From an uncultured Caryophanales bacterium (GTDB lineage: Bacteria > Bacillota_I > Bacilli_A > RF39 > UBA660): a stretch of 35,038 nucleotides of DNA. The stretch spans positions 1 through 35,038 of the forward strand of contig CAMVAN010000008.1 in NCBI GenBank assembly GCA_947165475.1, given 5' to 3'. This document shows positions 24,279 to 31,576 of the stretch, in pieces. A program made the translations under genes and the position numbers. Numbering within the stretch: position 1 is the first letter of the stretch; each line of letters starts with the position of its first letter. A model generated the notes under the pieces. It was not told the DNA's origin. It did not search any database and saw only the letters and a program-made list of their open reading frames with translations.

Positions 24279-24836
24279 ATGATAAAAAAGAAAATTGCTA
24301 TTATATTATTGATGGTAACTGTATTTAGTATTCTATTAACAGGATGTGATAAAAAACAAGAAACAAAACAAAAAGAAAACAATACAAAAACAATAACTTT
24401 AACAGATGATAAATTTGGATATAAGACAACATTTACCTATGATAAAGAAGAAAATTATTCTGAAGTTGAAGAGGAAGATGAAGGAAGAAGTAAAGAAATA
24501 TCATTTAAAAACGAGGATTTAGATTTAAGTTATCAAATGTATTATACTGATATGTATCAAGATAGCTATCAAAAAACCCAAGAAACAAGAAAAGCCCAAA
24601 AGTATTACAAGGAGTATAAGTTTGGGAAATATGAAGCATATGCTTATGGAGAATACAGTAGTGGACTATATCTGAACATTTTATTAGAAACTGATAAAGA
24701 AGAAGATAAAGCTAAAATTTTGTTTGTTTCAATTGATAGAATAGACTCTAATCAAGATATAGTTGTTGCTGATGTTGTAGCGGATACTAAAGTGCAAGAG
24801 TTCTTTAATTCATTAAAATTAGAAAAAATTAAATAA
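24279..24836 (+). CDS. Lipoprotein of unknown function
   Basis: A 185-residue protein with a lipoprotein signal ending in the lipobox LLTGC (Cys23). A Lys/Gln/Glu-rich linker is followed by a ~140-residue domain starting LTDDKFGYKTTFTYDKEENY and including YKEYKFGKYEAYAYGEYSSG. It is acidic and Tyr-rich with no catalytic motif seen. It should be anchored on the outer face of the membrane. A hairpin terminator follows, so it is not in the operon of the next gene. Confidence 0.75.
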   Translation: MIKKKIAIILLMVTVFSILLTGCDKKQETKQKENNTKTITLTDDKFGYKTTFTYDKEENYSEVEEEDEGRSKEISFKNEDLDLSYQMYYTDMYQDSYQKTQETRKAQKYYKEYKFGKYEAYAYGEYSSGLYLNILLETDKEEDKAKILFVSIDRIDSNQDIVVADVVADTKVQEFFNSLKLEKIK

Positions 24837-24867
24837 AAGTATGTAAAGTGACTTTTATTTTTTTTAT
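24832..24867 (+). terminator. Terminator after the lipoprotein gene
   Basis: AATAAAAG (24832-24839) pairs with CTTTTATT (24852-24859) over a 12-base loop, followed by a T-run. The stop codon lies in the left arm. Confidence 0.7.
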
Positions 24868-24922
24868 TGTTGGCAATATCATGATATAATATAATAAATA
24901 TTAGGAAAGATGAGGTTATATC

Positions 24923-25780
24923 ATGAATAATTATAATATAGGAGATTATGGTGATTTTGAAACTGGACTGGCGAGTATAAAAAGCTTAAACGATAAATTA
25001 GATACTTGTAAAAATAATATTGCAGATTTAAAAGAAAAATTAAACTCAGATTCAGTATTTATGGGACCTATTTGTGATAATTGTTTAGAAAATTTTACAA
25101 ATGTAGATAAGGGAATAGACGTATTGACAGAAAATTTTTCCAAATTAGGTAATTATTTAATTGATACAGCAACTGCATATAAAGATGGAGATGAAAATGC
25201 TAAAAATATGGTTGTCTCGCTTGATAGCAATGGTAAAATTAATATCAGTCAAAAAGGTATGGCGAATTCTGGTAACCCAATTTCATCTGTGGAGATTCCT
25301 GATAGTATAAATCAATCTGGATATACAGTAACATGTTATGGTGAAGACGGATGGCATTTAGGAGGCAGTAGCAAAGGAACTCCAATCGCTGATGGAACAG
25401 GTCAAAAAGCAGTACATGAAAAATGGGTAGCAGATGGTGCCAGATATAAAAATGGTATTGCGGTATTAAACGTAGATGGAGTTGACCATTATTTAATTGC
25501 TGTAGCTCCAACCTACGGAAAAAATGGTGATAATTTAACAGTACATCTAAGAAATGGAGAAGAATTACCATGTATAATTGCAGATTCAAAAAGCACAAGA
25601 GATAGCAATTATACAAAATATGGTCATGCAAAATCAGGTGGAACAATTAATGTATTAGAGTTCGAAGTAGATACCAACAAATATAATTCTTCAGGTAACC
25701 CAACTACTGACAAATGGGGTCTCGAATGGGATAGTAGTAGTGAAGTTGCTAAAATTGATAACTATGGATCAATTATATAG
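24923..25780 (+). CDS. WXG100-like helical protein with C-terminal RlpA/endolysin-like beta domain
   Basis: A 285-residue protein. Residues ~12-95 form two amphipathic helices with a central turn (FETGLASIKSLNDKLDTCKN ... NFTNVDKGIDVLTENFSKL), as in WXG100/LXG substrates of type VII secretion, but without a clear WXG. The C-terminal ~130 residues (VHEKWVADGARYKNGIAVLN ... VHLRNGEELPCIIADSKS ... YGHAKSGGTINVLEFEV) resemble a double-psi beta-barrel domain that accompanies phage-type lysins. There is no Sec signal. Export by a type VII-like route and action on the wall are inferences. An extended -10 (TGATATAAT, 24882-24890) and GAGGT precede the ATG. It is followed at 14 bases by a membrane protein gene. 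Confidence 0.55.
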   Translation: MNNYNIGDYGDFETGLASIKSLNDKLDTCKNNIADLKEKLNSDSVFMGPICDNCLENFTNVDKGIDVLTENFSKLGNYLIDTATAYKDGDENAKNMVVSLDSNGKINISQKGMANSGNPISSVEIPDSINQSGYTVTCYGEDGWHLGGSSKGTPIADGTGQKAVHEKWVADGARYKNGIAVLNVDGVDHYLIAVAPTYGKNGDNLTVHLRNGEELPCIIADSKSTRDSNYTKYGHAKSGGTINVLEFEVDTNKYNSSGNPTTDKWGLEWDSSSEVAKIDNYGSII

Positions 25781-25794
25781 AAAAAGGTGAAACA

Positions 25795-26427
25795 ATGAAG
25801 AAATATTTAGAGGAGGATATTCAATTAAATAAAAAACAAAAAATAATAATTGTATCTTTACTAATTATAATTTCTGGGGTATTTGGATGGTTATATGAAT
25901 ACATTTTTTACTATATAAATAGTGGTTTTAAGGAATTTTATATGAGAGGTGGAAATTATCTTCCCTGGATTAATATTTATGCTTATGGATCATTTTTAAT
26001 AATATGTCTGACTTATAAAAAAAGAAAGAAACCTCTCCAAGTATTAATAATAAGTATGATATCAACAGGAATACTAGAATTATGTTCAGGCTATATATTA
26101 TATGATGTTTTAGGATGGACCAGATGCTGGGATTATAATCAAGAAATACTAAACTTTGGAAATATAGGTGGATTCGTTTGTTTAAGGAGTATTACTTTCT
26201 TCGGATTATCAGGACTTCTGCTAATATATGGAATACTTCCACTCCTGATAAAAATTAGTCAAATGAAATATGAAAAAATAATATTATTATTTAGTATATC
26301 TTTCTCATTAATATTTATAATAGACGAGCTATACAACCTATTATTCTATCCATTTTTTCCAATACCAAAGGCAAGTGATTTTTATAAAGAACATGGTTTT
26401 AAATATTTGTATTTTGAAAATAAATAA
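25795..26427 (+). CDS. CmpB-like membrane protein (putative ABC-transporter type IV family)
   Basis: A 210-residue protein with about five or six membrane segments. GWLYEYIFYYINSGFKEFYM, then LPWINIYAYGSFLI, TGILELCSGYILYDVLGWTR and CWDY, match the family annotated as putative ABC-transporter type IV (CmpB/DUF1113), whose W-x-Y-E start, Pro-x-Tyr-G loop and W-D-Y turn are typical. No ATPase partner is adjacent. It is probably co-transcribed with the preceding WXG-like gene and may serve it. Confidence 0.7.
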   Translation: MKKYLEEDIQLNKKQKIIIVSLLIIISGVFGWLYEYIFYYINSGFKEFYMRGGNYLPWINIYAYGSFLIICLTYKKRKKPLQVLIISMISTGILELCSGYILYDVLGWTRCWDYNQEILNFGNIGGFVCLRSITFFGLSGLLLIYGILPLLIKISQMKYEKIILLFSISFSLIFIIDELYNLLFYPFFPIPKASDFYKEHGFKYLYFENK

Positions 26428-26453
26428 TCCACAAATCTTGTGGATTATTATTT
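26423..26453. terminator. Bidirectional terminator between convergent genes
   Basis: AATAATCCACAA (26423-26434), loop ATC, TTGTGGATTATT (26438-26449), a perfect 12-bp stem with T-rich sequence on the exit side for both directions. It overlaps the ends of both genes. Confidence 0.8.
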
Positions 26454-27470
26454 TATTTTCTCTTCTAAATATTTTAAAAACGGTTGAAAGGCTCCAGGCA
26501 AAGCATAAGTTGAGTAAATTTCATCCAAAGAAACCCATACAAAAGAATCAATATAATTTGTAAGCTCAATATAATAACTATTCATAAACCATTTTTTATG
26601 GGAAAAAATATGAGTATAAGTAATTCCTAACTCAATCAATTGATTACAAGGAAATTCTTTTATAATCTGATCATAAGTAAGAAAACCTTGTTTATTAGGA
26701 AACTCCCACATATTTTTTAATAGACCATACTCTCTTCTTCTAATAGCAACCTTGTCGTTATATTTAAGTAAAAATATAGTGTATTCCTCTTCAATCTTAC
26801 TTTTTGATTTTATTTTTCTAGGTATTAAAGATGAGTTTCCGTTTAAAAAAGCTAAACAATAATATTTTAGAGGACATTCCTGACATTTAGGAATACCATT
26901 AGGTAAACATATAGTTTCTCCTAGTTCCATTATTCCTTGATTAAAATCACCAGGATTATCCGGAAGTATTTTTTTAATTTCAGATTTAACAATGTTTTTA
27001 TTATTCTTATCAGAAATATCCCAATCATAATTCATAATTCGAGTAAAGACTCTCATAACATTGCCATCAATACAAACTTCTTTTAGAGAAAAACAAATAG
27101 AAGCAATAGCACCTGCAGTATATTCTCCAACTCCTGGAAGAGATAAAATATCTTCGTAGTTACTTGGAAAAACTCCATTGAATTTTTCCATAATTAAACA
27201 AGCGGCTCTTTTTAAATTTCTTGCTCTAGAATAATATCCTAATCCTTCCCATAGTTTCAAAAGCTCATCTTCATCAATTAGACTTAAGGCTTTTATATTG
27301 GGGATTTTATGAATGAAACGATTATAATATGGTATAACACTTTCAATTCTAGTTTGCTGAAGCATAACTTCACTTATCCATACATAATAAGGGTTACATT
27401 CCTCTCTCCAAGGAAGAGGTCTTTTATTATTTTGATACCAGTTTACAATTAATTCTACACATTCATTCAT
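26448..27470 (-). CDS. mutY: A/G-specific adenine glycosylase MutY
   Basis: A 340-residue DNA repair enzyme that removes adenine mispaired with 8-oxoguanine. It has WISEVMLQQTR (catalytic Glu34), the helix-hairpin-helix LPGVGEYTAGAI, CIDGNVMRVFTR (catalytic Asp135), and the [4Fe-4S] site CLPNGIPKCQECPLKYYC, whose first gap is one residue longer than in E. coli. A C-terminal Nudix-like domain (about 225-335) includes MWEFPNKQG and the Phe-Ser-His loop HIFSHKKW for 8-oxoG recognition. Length is normal. It is a single gene, convergent with the CmpB-like gene. Confidence 0.93.
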   Translation of the reverse strand: MNECVELIVNWYQNNKRPLPWREECNPYYVWISEVMLQQTRIESVIPYYNRFIHKIPNIKALSLIDEDELLKLWEGLGYYSRARNLKRAACLIMEKFNGVFPSNYEDILSLPGVGEYTAGAIASICFSLKEVCIDGNVMRVFTRIMNYDWDISDKNNKNIVKSEIKKILPDNPGDFNQGIMELGETICLPNGIPKCQECPLKYYCLAFLNGNSSLIPRKIKSKSKIEEEYTIFLLKYNDKVAIRRREYGLLKNMWEFPNKQGFLTYDQIIKEFPCNQLIELGITYTHIFSHKKWFMNSYYIELTNYIDSFVWVSLDEIYSTYALPGAFQPFLKYLEEKIK

Positions 27471-27564
27471 ATGTTCATCATAACAAAATAATCAAAAAAA
27501 GTCATAAAAAATAATAAATATTAATATATTTTAATAGCAAAAATAGAAAATAATGGTAAAATTC

Positions 27565-27593
27565 TTTACATTCATTGTAATTTTAAATATAAT
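27565..27593 (+). promoter_or_regulatory. Promoter of the 27618 gene
   Basis: TTTACA (27565-27570), 17 bases, TATAAT (27588-27593), 24 bases before the ATG. Confidence 0.7.
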
Positions 27594-27617
27594 AATAAGC
27601 ACAATTAGAGGTGACAT

Positions 27618-28151
27618 ATGAATAAAAGAGCAAATTTTTATTTAAATATTTATGGATTTATATCGTTTTTAATAGGAATAACATGTATAGGATTATCTCT
27701 AACCCTACAAGAATTATCATTTCAAATATCTCCTATTTTAACAAATATAACATTTATATTAGGAACAGTTTTTGGTCTATTATCTATTTCTATTGAGATA
27801 ATATTATTTTTAATATTACAAGGGAAATATAAATTATTGGATATTTTTTATCGAGTAATTACAATAGTTTTATCAGTATATATAAATACAATTTTTCAGT
27901 TCTCTGTTTTTTTAATAATACCAGTAATGATTCTTATAAAAGACTTATTCCGTATAGCAAAAGTAGATAAAATATATCTACCAAAAAGATTTAAAAGATA
28001 TTGTAAAATGTTTAATATAAAAATAAAAGACTTTCCTAAGAAGAGAACAAATTTAAAAGATAATAGTACAGTTATTATTCCTTCTACGAAGAAAGAAAAA
28101 GTAAAAACAACCAAGAAACATATAGAAAAAAGTATTCCGATAGAAAATTAA
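27618..28151 (+). CDS. Uncharacterised membrane protein
   Basis: A 177-residue protein with four hydrophobic segments in the first ~115 residues (IYGFISFLIGITCIGLSL; LTNITFILGTVFGLLSISIE; a segment near 80-95; FSVFLIIPVMILI) and a basic Lys-rich cytoplasmic tail of ~60 residues (RFKRYCKMFNIKIKDFPKK ... KKEKVKTTKKH). Family not recognised. GAGGTGA precedes the ATG. It is convergent with the OatA-like gene across a shared terminator. Confidence 0.65.
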   Translation: MNKRANFYLNIYGFISFLIGITCIGLSLTLQELSFQISPILTNITFILGTVFGLLSISIEIILFLILQGKYKLLDIFYRVITIVLSVYINTIFQFSVFLIIPVMILIKDLFRIAKVDKIYLPKRFKRYCKMFNIKIKDFPKKRTNLKDNSTVIIPSTKKEKVKTTKKHIEKSIPIEN

Positions 28152-28176
28152 AAAAGAATATTATGTATTCTTTTTT
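28150..28176. terminator. Terminator between convergent genes
   Basis: AAAAAAGAATA (28150-28160), loop TTATG, TATTCTTTTTT (28166-28176). It works in both directions; the minus-strand stop codon is in the loop. Confidence 0.8.
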
Positions 28177-30380
28177 AATTGTTCTATTATAATTTTTACT
28201 AATTCATTTGTTCCTTCATCAGATAAATGTAACTTATCAAAAGATAAGTATTCCGGATATGTTTCAATATTTTTATAAAATGGAATAATCTTAAAATTAC
28301 TTCTTTTAAATTTAGTTTTCTTAATTAAAATAACAGTTACATGTCTATTATTTAATAACTGAAACAGAACTTCATTTTCTTGTTTATTTAGTTGAAAAGA
28401 TTCATCTATCATAAAATAATAATTATTTGGAGCATTATTATCTTGTATTCGTTTCTCTAATTGCTGAATAAATGAATGAATAGGAAGATGATTTTTAGTA
28501 TATATTTCTACATCGAAATCAACTAATTTTTCTTGTAAAATAGAGCTTATATTAATAAGAGTATCATTACCATAAAATAAGATTTTATTATTTAATATTT
28601 CATTATGTTCCTTTTTAGCTATTTCTTTTTTTTCTTGAATGATTTGATAATAATTTTGATAAATGGAATCAAATATAAGCTTACTATAATTACTAATACC
28701 ATCCTCAGTTAAATGAATTCCATCAGAAATAAAATAATCCGAATGACATTTAGAGTAATTGTTCCAATCTATTATATTAACATTACTATTATTAGCAGCA
28801 AATTGATTTAGAGAATCATTTACTCCTACATCACTATCGTTAGTAACATTCACCCAATAGATTTGTCTATCACCACATACATCTAGAATATCATTCCTAC
28901 ACTTTTCGCCACATTGCCCATTTGTCCCTAGATTAATAATGATAATATCCCCAAGTAAGCCTTGACTATTAAGATTTCTCAGTATACCACTAGCCTCATG
29001 GTCAGTTCGAGATACCTTAGCATCAAAATATCCATTAGGAAACTCTTCATATAATTTAGGAACAGCTCCAAGCATAACAGAATCTCCTATTCCAACAATA
29101 GATAATTGATGAACATATTCAGAAAGACTAGCTTCATTTTTTATAAGCTCATCCATTTTAGTTGAATAGTTATCTTTTTCTTCTTGAATTTTTGCGATAT
29201 ATTTTTTTTGATTATCGATTAATATTTTTTCATTATTTTTTAGATTGATTTCTAATCTATTTAATTCATCGGTATGATCTTTTTCTAATAAATACCGATA
29301 AAAGCCAATTATACTAATAATAATCAAAATTATAAAAATGATTTTTTTCAAATATATTAATTTTTTCTCTTTAAAATTTAAAGAAAAATGAAGAAGAAGA
29401 GAAAGTATAACCGTAAATATAATAGAAAAAGCTACCTGTAATAAACAACTAATCTTGAGATGTCTAAGAAAGAATATTACTGGATATTGAAATAAATATA
29501 TTTCATAGGTACATTTAGAAATAGTAAATACCACTTTATTAAAATAATTATTTTTATATGAAAAAATAAAACTAAATATAATAATTCCACAAGATAACAA
29601 ACTAACTAAAATCATACTATATGGAAGAATTATAGATTTATAAGAAACATTCAAAAATAATATGATTAAAGAAAAAAAATGTATAAATAAACTTATAATT
29701 ACAAAATATCTATTTTTATAATACTTTTTTAATTTAGAAGAATAGCAATAAATAATAAAAGCAGTAAAAATACCAAATATAATAGAAAATATCCTAGTAA
29801 AAGTACCATAATAAATATTTAGTAAAGGCAATTTTTGGTACTGATAAAAGAAAAAAATGCCACTTATAAAAGAAAATAAACCTAGTAGAAAGCATATTAT
29901 TCTTTTACTAAAATGCTTTTTCATCAGAAAACCTAGTTTATATATTATAGGAAATAGTAATTCAAATTGAAATAATATAGAAAGATACCAAAAATGCATA
30001 AATGGAGAATTTACATTCTTAGTAAAATAATCTAAATTAGTTTGAACTTGCCAAATATTATTATATCCAAATAGTACAGAAGTAGTCTCTGGCTTTAAAT
30101 GTACCCAATAAATATTAGAAAAAAATGAATATAAAAATATAGTAGAAAAAACTACAATTATAAAAGGAATATATAAATGGAAAAATCTACTTTTATAATA
30201 TTTTACTATAGAAAACTCTTTCTTTTTTAAAGAAGAGTATGTTGCTAAAAAACCATTTAACACAAAAAAAGTGCAAACTGCTAAAAAACCACCTTTAATA
30301 ATCTGTAAATGGTAAAATAAAACAAAAAAACAAGAAACAACTCGTAAAAAGTCTATTATATAATTTCGATTATTTACCAT
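28161..30380 (-). CDS. OatA-like acyltransferase-3 protein with SGNH domain and extra degenerate SGNH-like tail
   Basis: About 739 residues. The N-terminal half is an acyltransferase-3 membrane domain with ~10-11 helices (YIIDFLRVVSCFFVLFYH..., FFVLNGFLATYS). After a coiled linker comes an extracellular SGNH domain: GIGDSVMLG (Ser about 434), INLGTNGQC and SDGIHLTEDG. This layout is that of OatA, which O-acetylates wall muramic acid and confers lysozyme resistance. A further ~140 residues repeat the SGNH outline, with FYGNDTLIN in place of GDS and DKLHLSDEG at the end, but without the Gly-x-Asn block; it looks catalytically dead. ATG 30380 follows GGTGA and is preferred to the ATG at 30398. 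Confidence 0.82.
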   Translation of the reverse strand: MVNNRNYIIDFLRVVSCFFVLFYHLQIIKGGFLAVCTFFVLNGFLATYSSLKKKEFSIVKYYKSRFFHLYIPFIIVVFSTIFLYSFFSNIYWVHLKPETTSVLFGYNNIWQVQTNLDYFTKNVNSPFMHFWYLSILFQFELLFPIIYKLGFLMKKHFSKRIICFLLGLFSFISGIFFFYQYQKLPLLNIYYGTFTRIFSIIFGIFTAFIIYCYSSKLKKYYKNRYFVIISLFIHFFSLIILFLNVSYKSIILPYSMILVSLLSCGIIIFSFIFSYKNNYFNKVVFTISKCTYEIYLFQYPVIFFLRHLKISCLLQVAFSIIFTVILSLLLHFSLNFKEKKLIYLKKIIFIILIIISIIGFYRYLLEKDHTDELNRLEINLKNNEKILIDNQKKYIAKIQEEKDNYSTKMDELIKNEASLSEYVHQLSIVGIGDSVMLGAVPKLYEEFPNGYFDAKVSRTDHEASGILRNLNSQGLLGDIIIINLGTNGQCGEKCRNDILDVCGDRQIYWVNVTNDSDVGVNDSLNQFAANNSNVNIIDWNNYSKCHSDYFISDGIHLTEDGISNYSKLIFDSIYQNYYQIIQEKKEIAKKEHNEILNNKILFYGNDTLINISSILQEKLVDFDVEIYTKNHLPIHSFIQQLEKRIQDNNAPNNYYFMIDESFQLNKQENEVLFQLLNNRHVTVILIKKTKFKRSNFKIIPFYKNIETYPEYLSFDKLHLSDEGTNELVKIIIEQLKKNT

Positions 30381-30464
30381 ATATTTCACCATAATCATTA
30401 TAAAAATTCTATAGTGAAAAGTAAAGACAAATGAGAAATATTTTATAAGAAAAACAATAGACTA

Positions 30465-30473
30465 TGATATAAT
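30465..30473 (+). promoter_or_regulatory. Extended -10 promoter for the 30493 gene
   Basis: TGATATAAT (30465-30473) is a TGn-type extended -10; no clear -35 is seen. ATG follows 20 bases on. Confidence 0.5.
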
Positions 30474-30492
30474 GAAAAAAAAGGAGAATGAA

Positions 30493-30993
30493 ATGATAAT
30501 AAACATAAATAATAAAACGATTAGTGAAAATGAGTTACAGCAATTAGATAAAACAAATCCATATAATGTAGTTGGAGCTTTTGTTCAAGTGATAAATGAT
30601 TATCATCCAGATAAAAGTGATGAGTTTTATAGAAAACTTCAAATATTACTTGGAAAATATCAACCTATTAGTGCCATTATGAATCAGAATATTAAAGATA
30701 GAATGATGCAAAACAACAAATATTCTTATATAGGAGCTTCTTATTTTATAGGATCAACACCAGAAAACAACTATACGCCACAAGAACCATTACAAATAGA
30801 TATAAAAGAGAATCCTTATACAGATAGTCAAGATGGTTATAAAAAGCTATTTCTAAAAAGTGGAGGAGCAGATAATGAAAGAGTAATAACACTTCGTATT
30901 GCGAAAGATGGTAATTACTATATCTGGAGTGATACTTTTATGGGATTATTATCAGATATAAGAAAACCATCATCTGAAGAACCATGGGTATAA
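30493..30993 (+). CDS. Conserved protein of unknown function (DUF6935-like)
   Basis: A 166-residue protein, no signal or membrane segment. NPYNVVGAFVQVINDYHPDK, then ENPYTDSQDGYKKLFLKSGG, VITLRIAKDGNYYIWSDTFM and LLSDIRKPSSEEPWV resemble small Firmicutes and Bacteroidetes proteins that I recall as DUF6935; the family name is from memory and is tentative. AAGGAGAA precedes ATG 30493. The end overlaps the possible longer start of the next gene, so the two are probably co-expressed. Confidence 0.6.
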   Translation: MIININNKTISENELQQLDKTNPYNVVGAFVQVINDYHPDKSDEFYRKLQILLGKYQPISAIMNQNIKDRMMQNNKYSYIGASYFIGSTPENNYTPQEPLQIDIKENPYTDSQDGYKKLFLKSGGADNERVITLRIAKDGNYYIWSDTFMGLLSDIRKPSSEEPWV

Positions 30994-30995
30994 AA

Positions 30996-31565
30996 ATGAA
31001 GAAAAAAATAAAAATAGGCATAATTGCTAGTGTAGTAATAATTGGATTTATATCATATAAGACAATAACTAAAAAAAGCAAAGATAATAAAGAAGGATAT
31101 AGTATTGAACTAATAAAACTAATTTCAAAAGAAAAGAATTATGATAAGCTTATTAAAGTTATATATTCTAATTCAGGAGATATGAATGGAAATATTGATA
31201 GAATAACATTGGATATAAAAAACAATTTGTTAATCCATGAATATAAATCTATTCATAGTAATCCTTTGAAAAAAGAAGAATATAAAGTATCAGAAAATAA
31301 TGTTTTAGATATAGAAAAATATATAGAAAAATATAACTTTCCAATGTGGAAAGATTTAGAAAGAAGAGAAGAATTTGCCCTAGATGCCCCAACAACAGGT
31401 ATGTTATTTATTTTTGATAACAGAAAAATAAATAATAATCCATATGAAGAATACTATATAGATTATGAATATCAAATCCCTCAAGATGGAAGAGAAGCTC
31501 TATATCAACTTGAAGAAAAATTAAAGTCACTAAAAGGACAAAACAATAAAGGAAAAAACAGGTAA
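30996..31565 (+). CDS. Uncharacterised membrane-anchored extracellular protein
   Basis: A 189-residue protein with one N-terminal membrane helix (IKIGIIASVVIIGFISY) followed by a Lys-rich outside domain (YDKLIKVIYSNSGDMNGNID ... YNFPMWKDLERREEFALDAP). No known motif. Either ATG 30996 or ATG 30984 may be the start; the latter overlaps the upstream gene by 10 bases. Neither has a strong ribosome site, so translation may be coupled. Confidence 0.6.
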   Translation: MKKKIKIGIIASVVIIGFISYKTITKKSKDNKEGYSIELIKLISKEKNYDKLIKVIYSNSGDMNGNIDRITLDIKNNLLIHEYKSIHSNPLKKEEYKVSENNVLDIEKYIEKYNFPMWKDLERREEFALDAPTTGMLFIFDNRKINNNPYEEYYIDYEYQIPQDGREALYQLEEKLKSLKGQNNKGKNR

Positions 31566-31576
31566 CCCTGTTTTTT
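31553..31576. terminator. Terminator between convergent genes
   Basis: AAAAAACAGG (31553-31562), loop TAAC, CCTGTTTTTT (31567-31576). Bidirectional. Confidence 0.8.
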
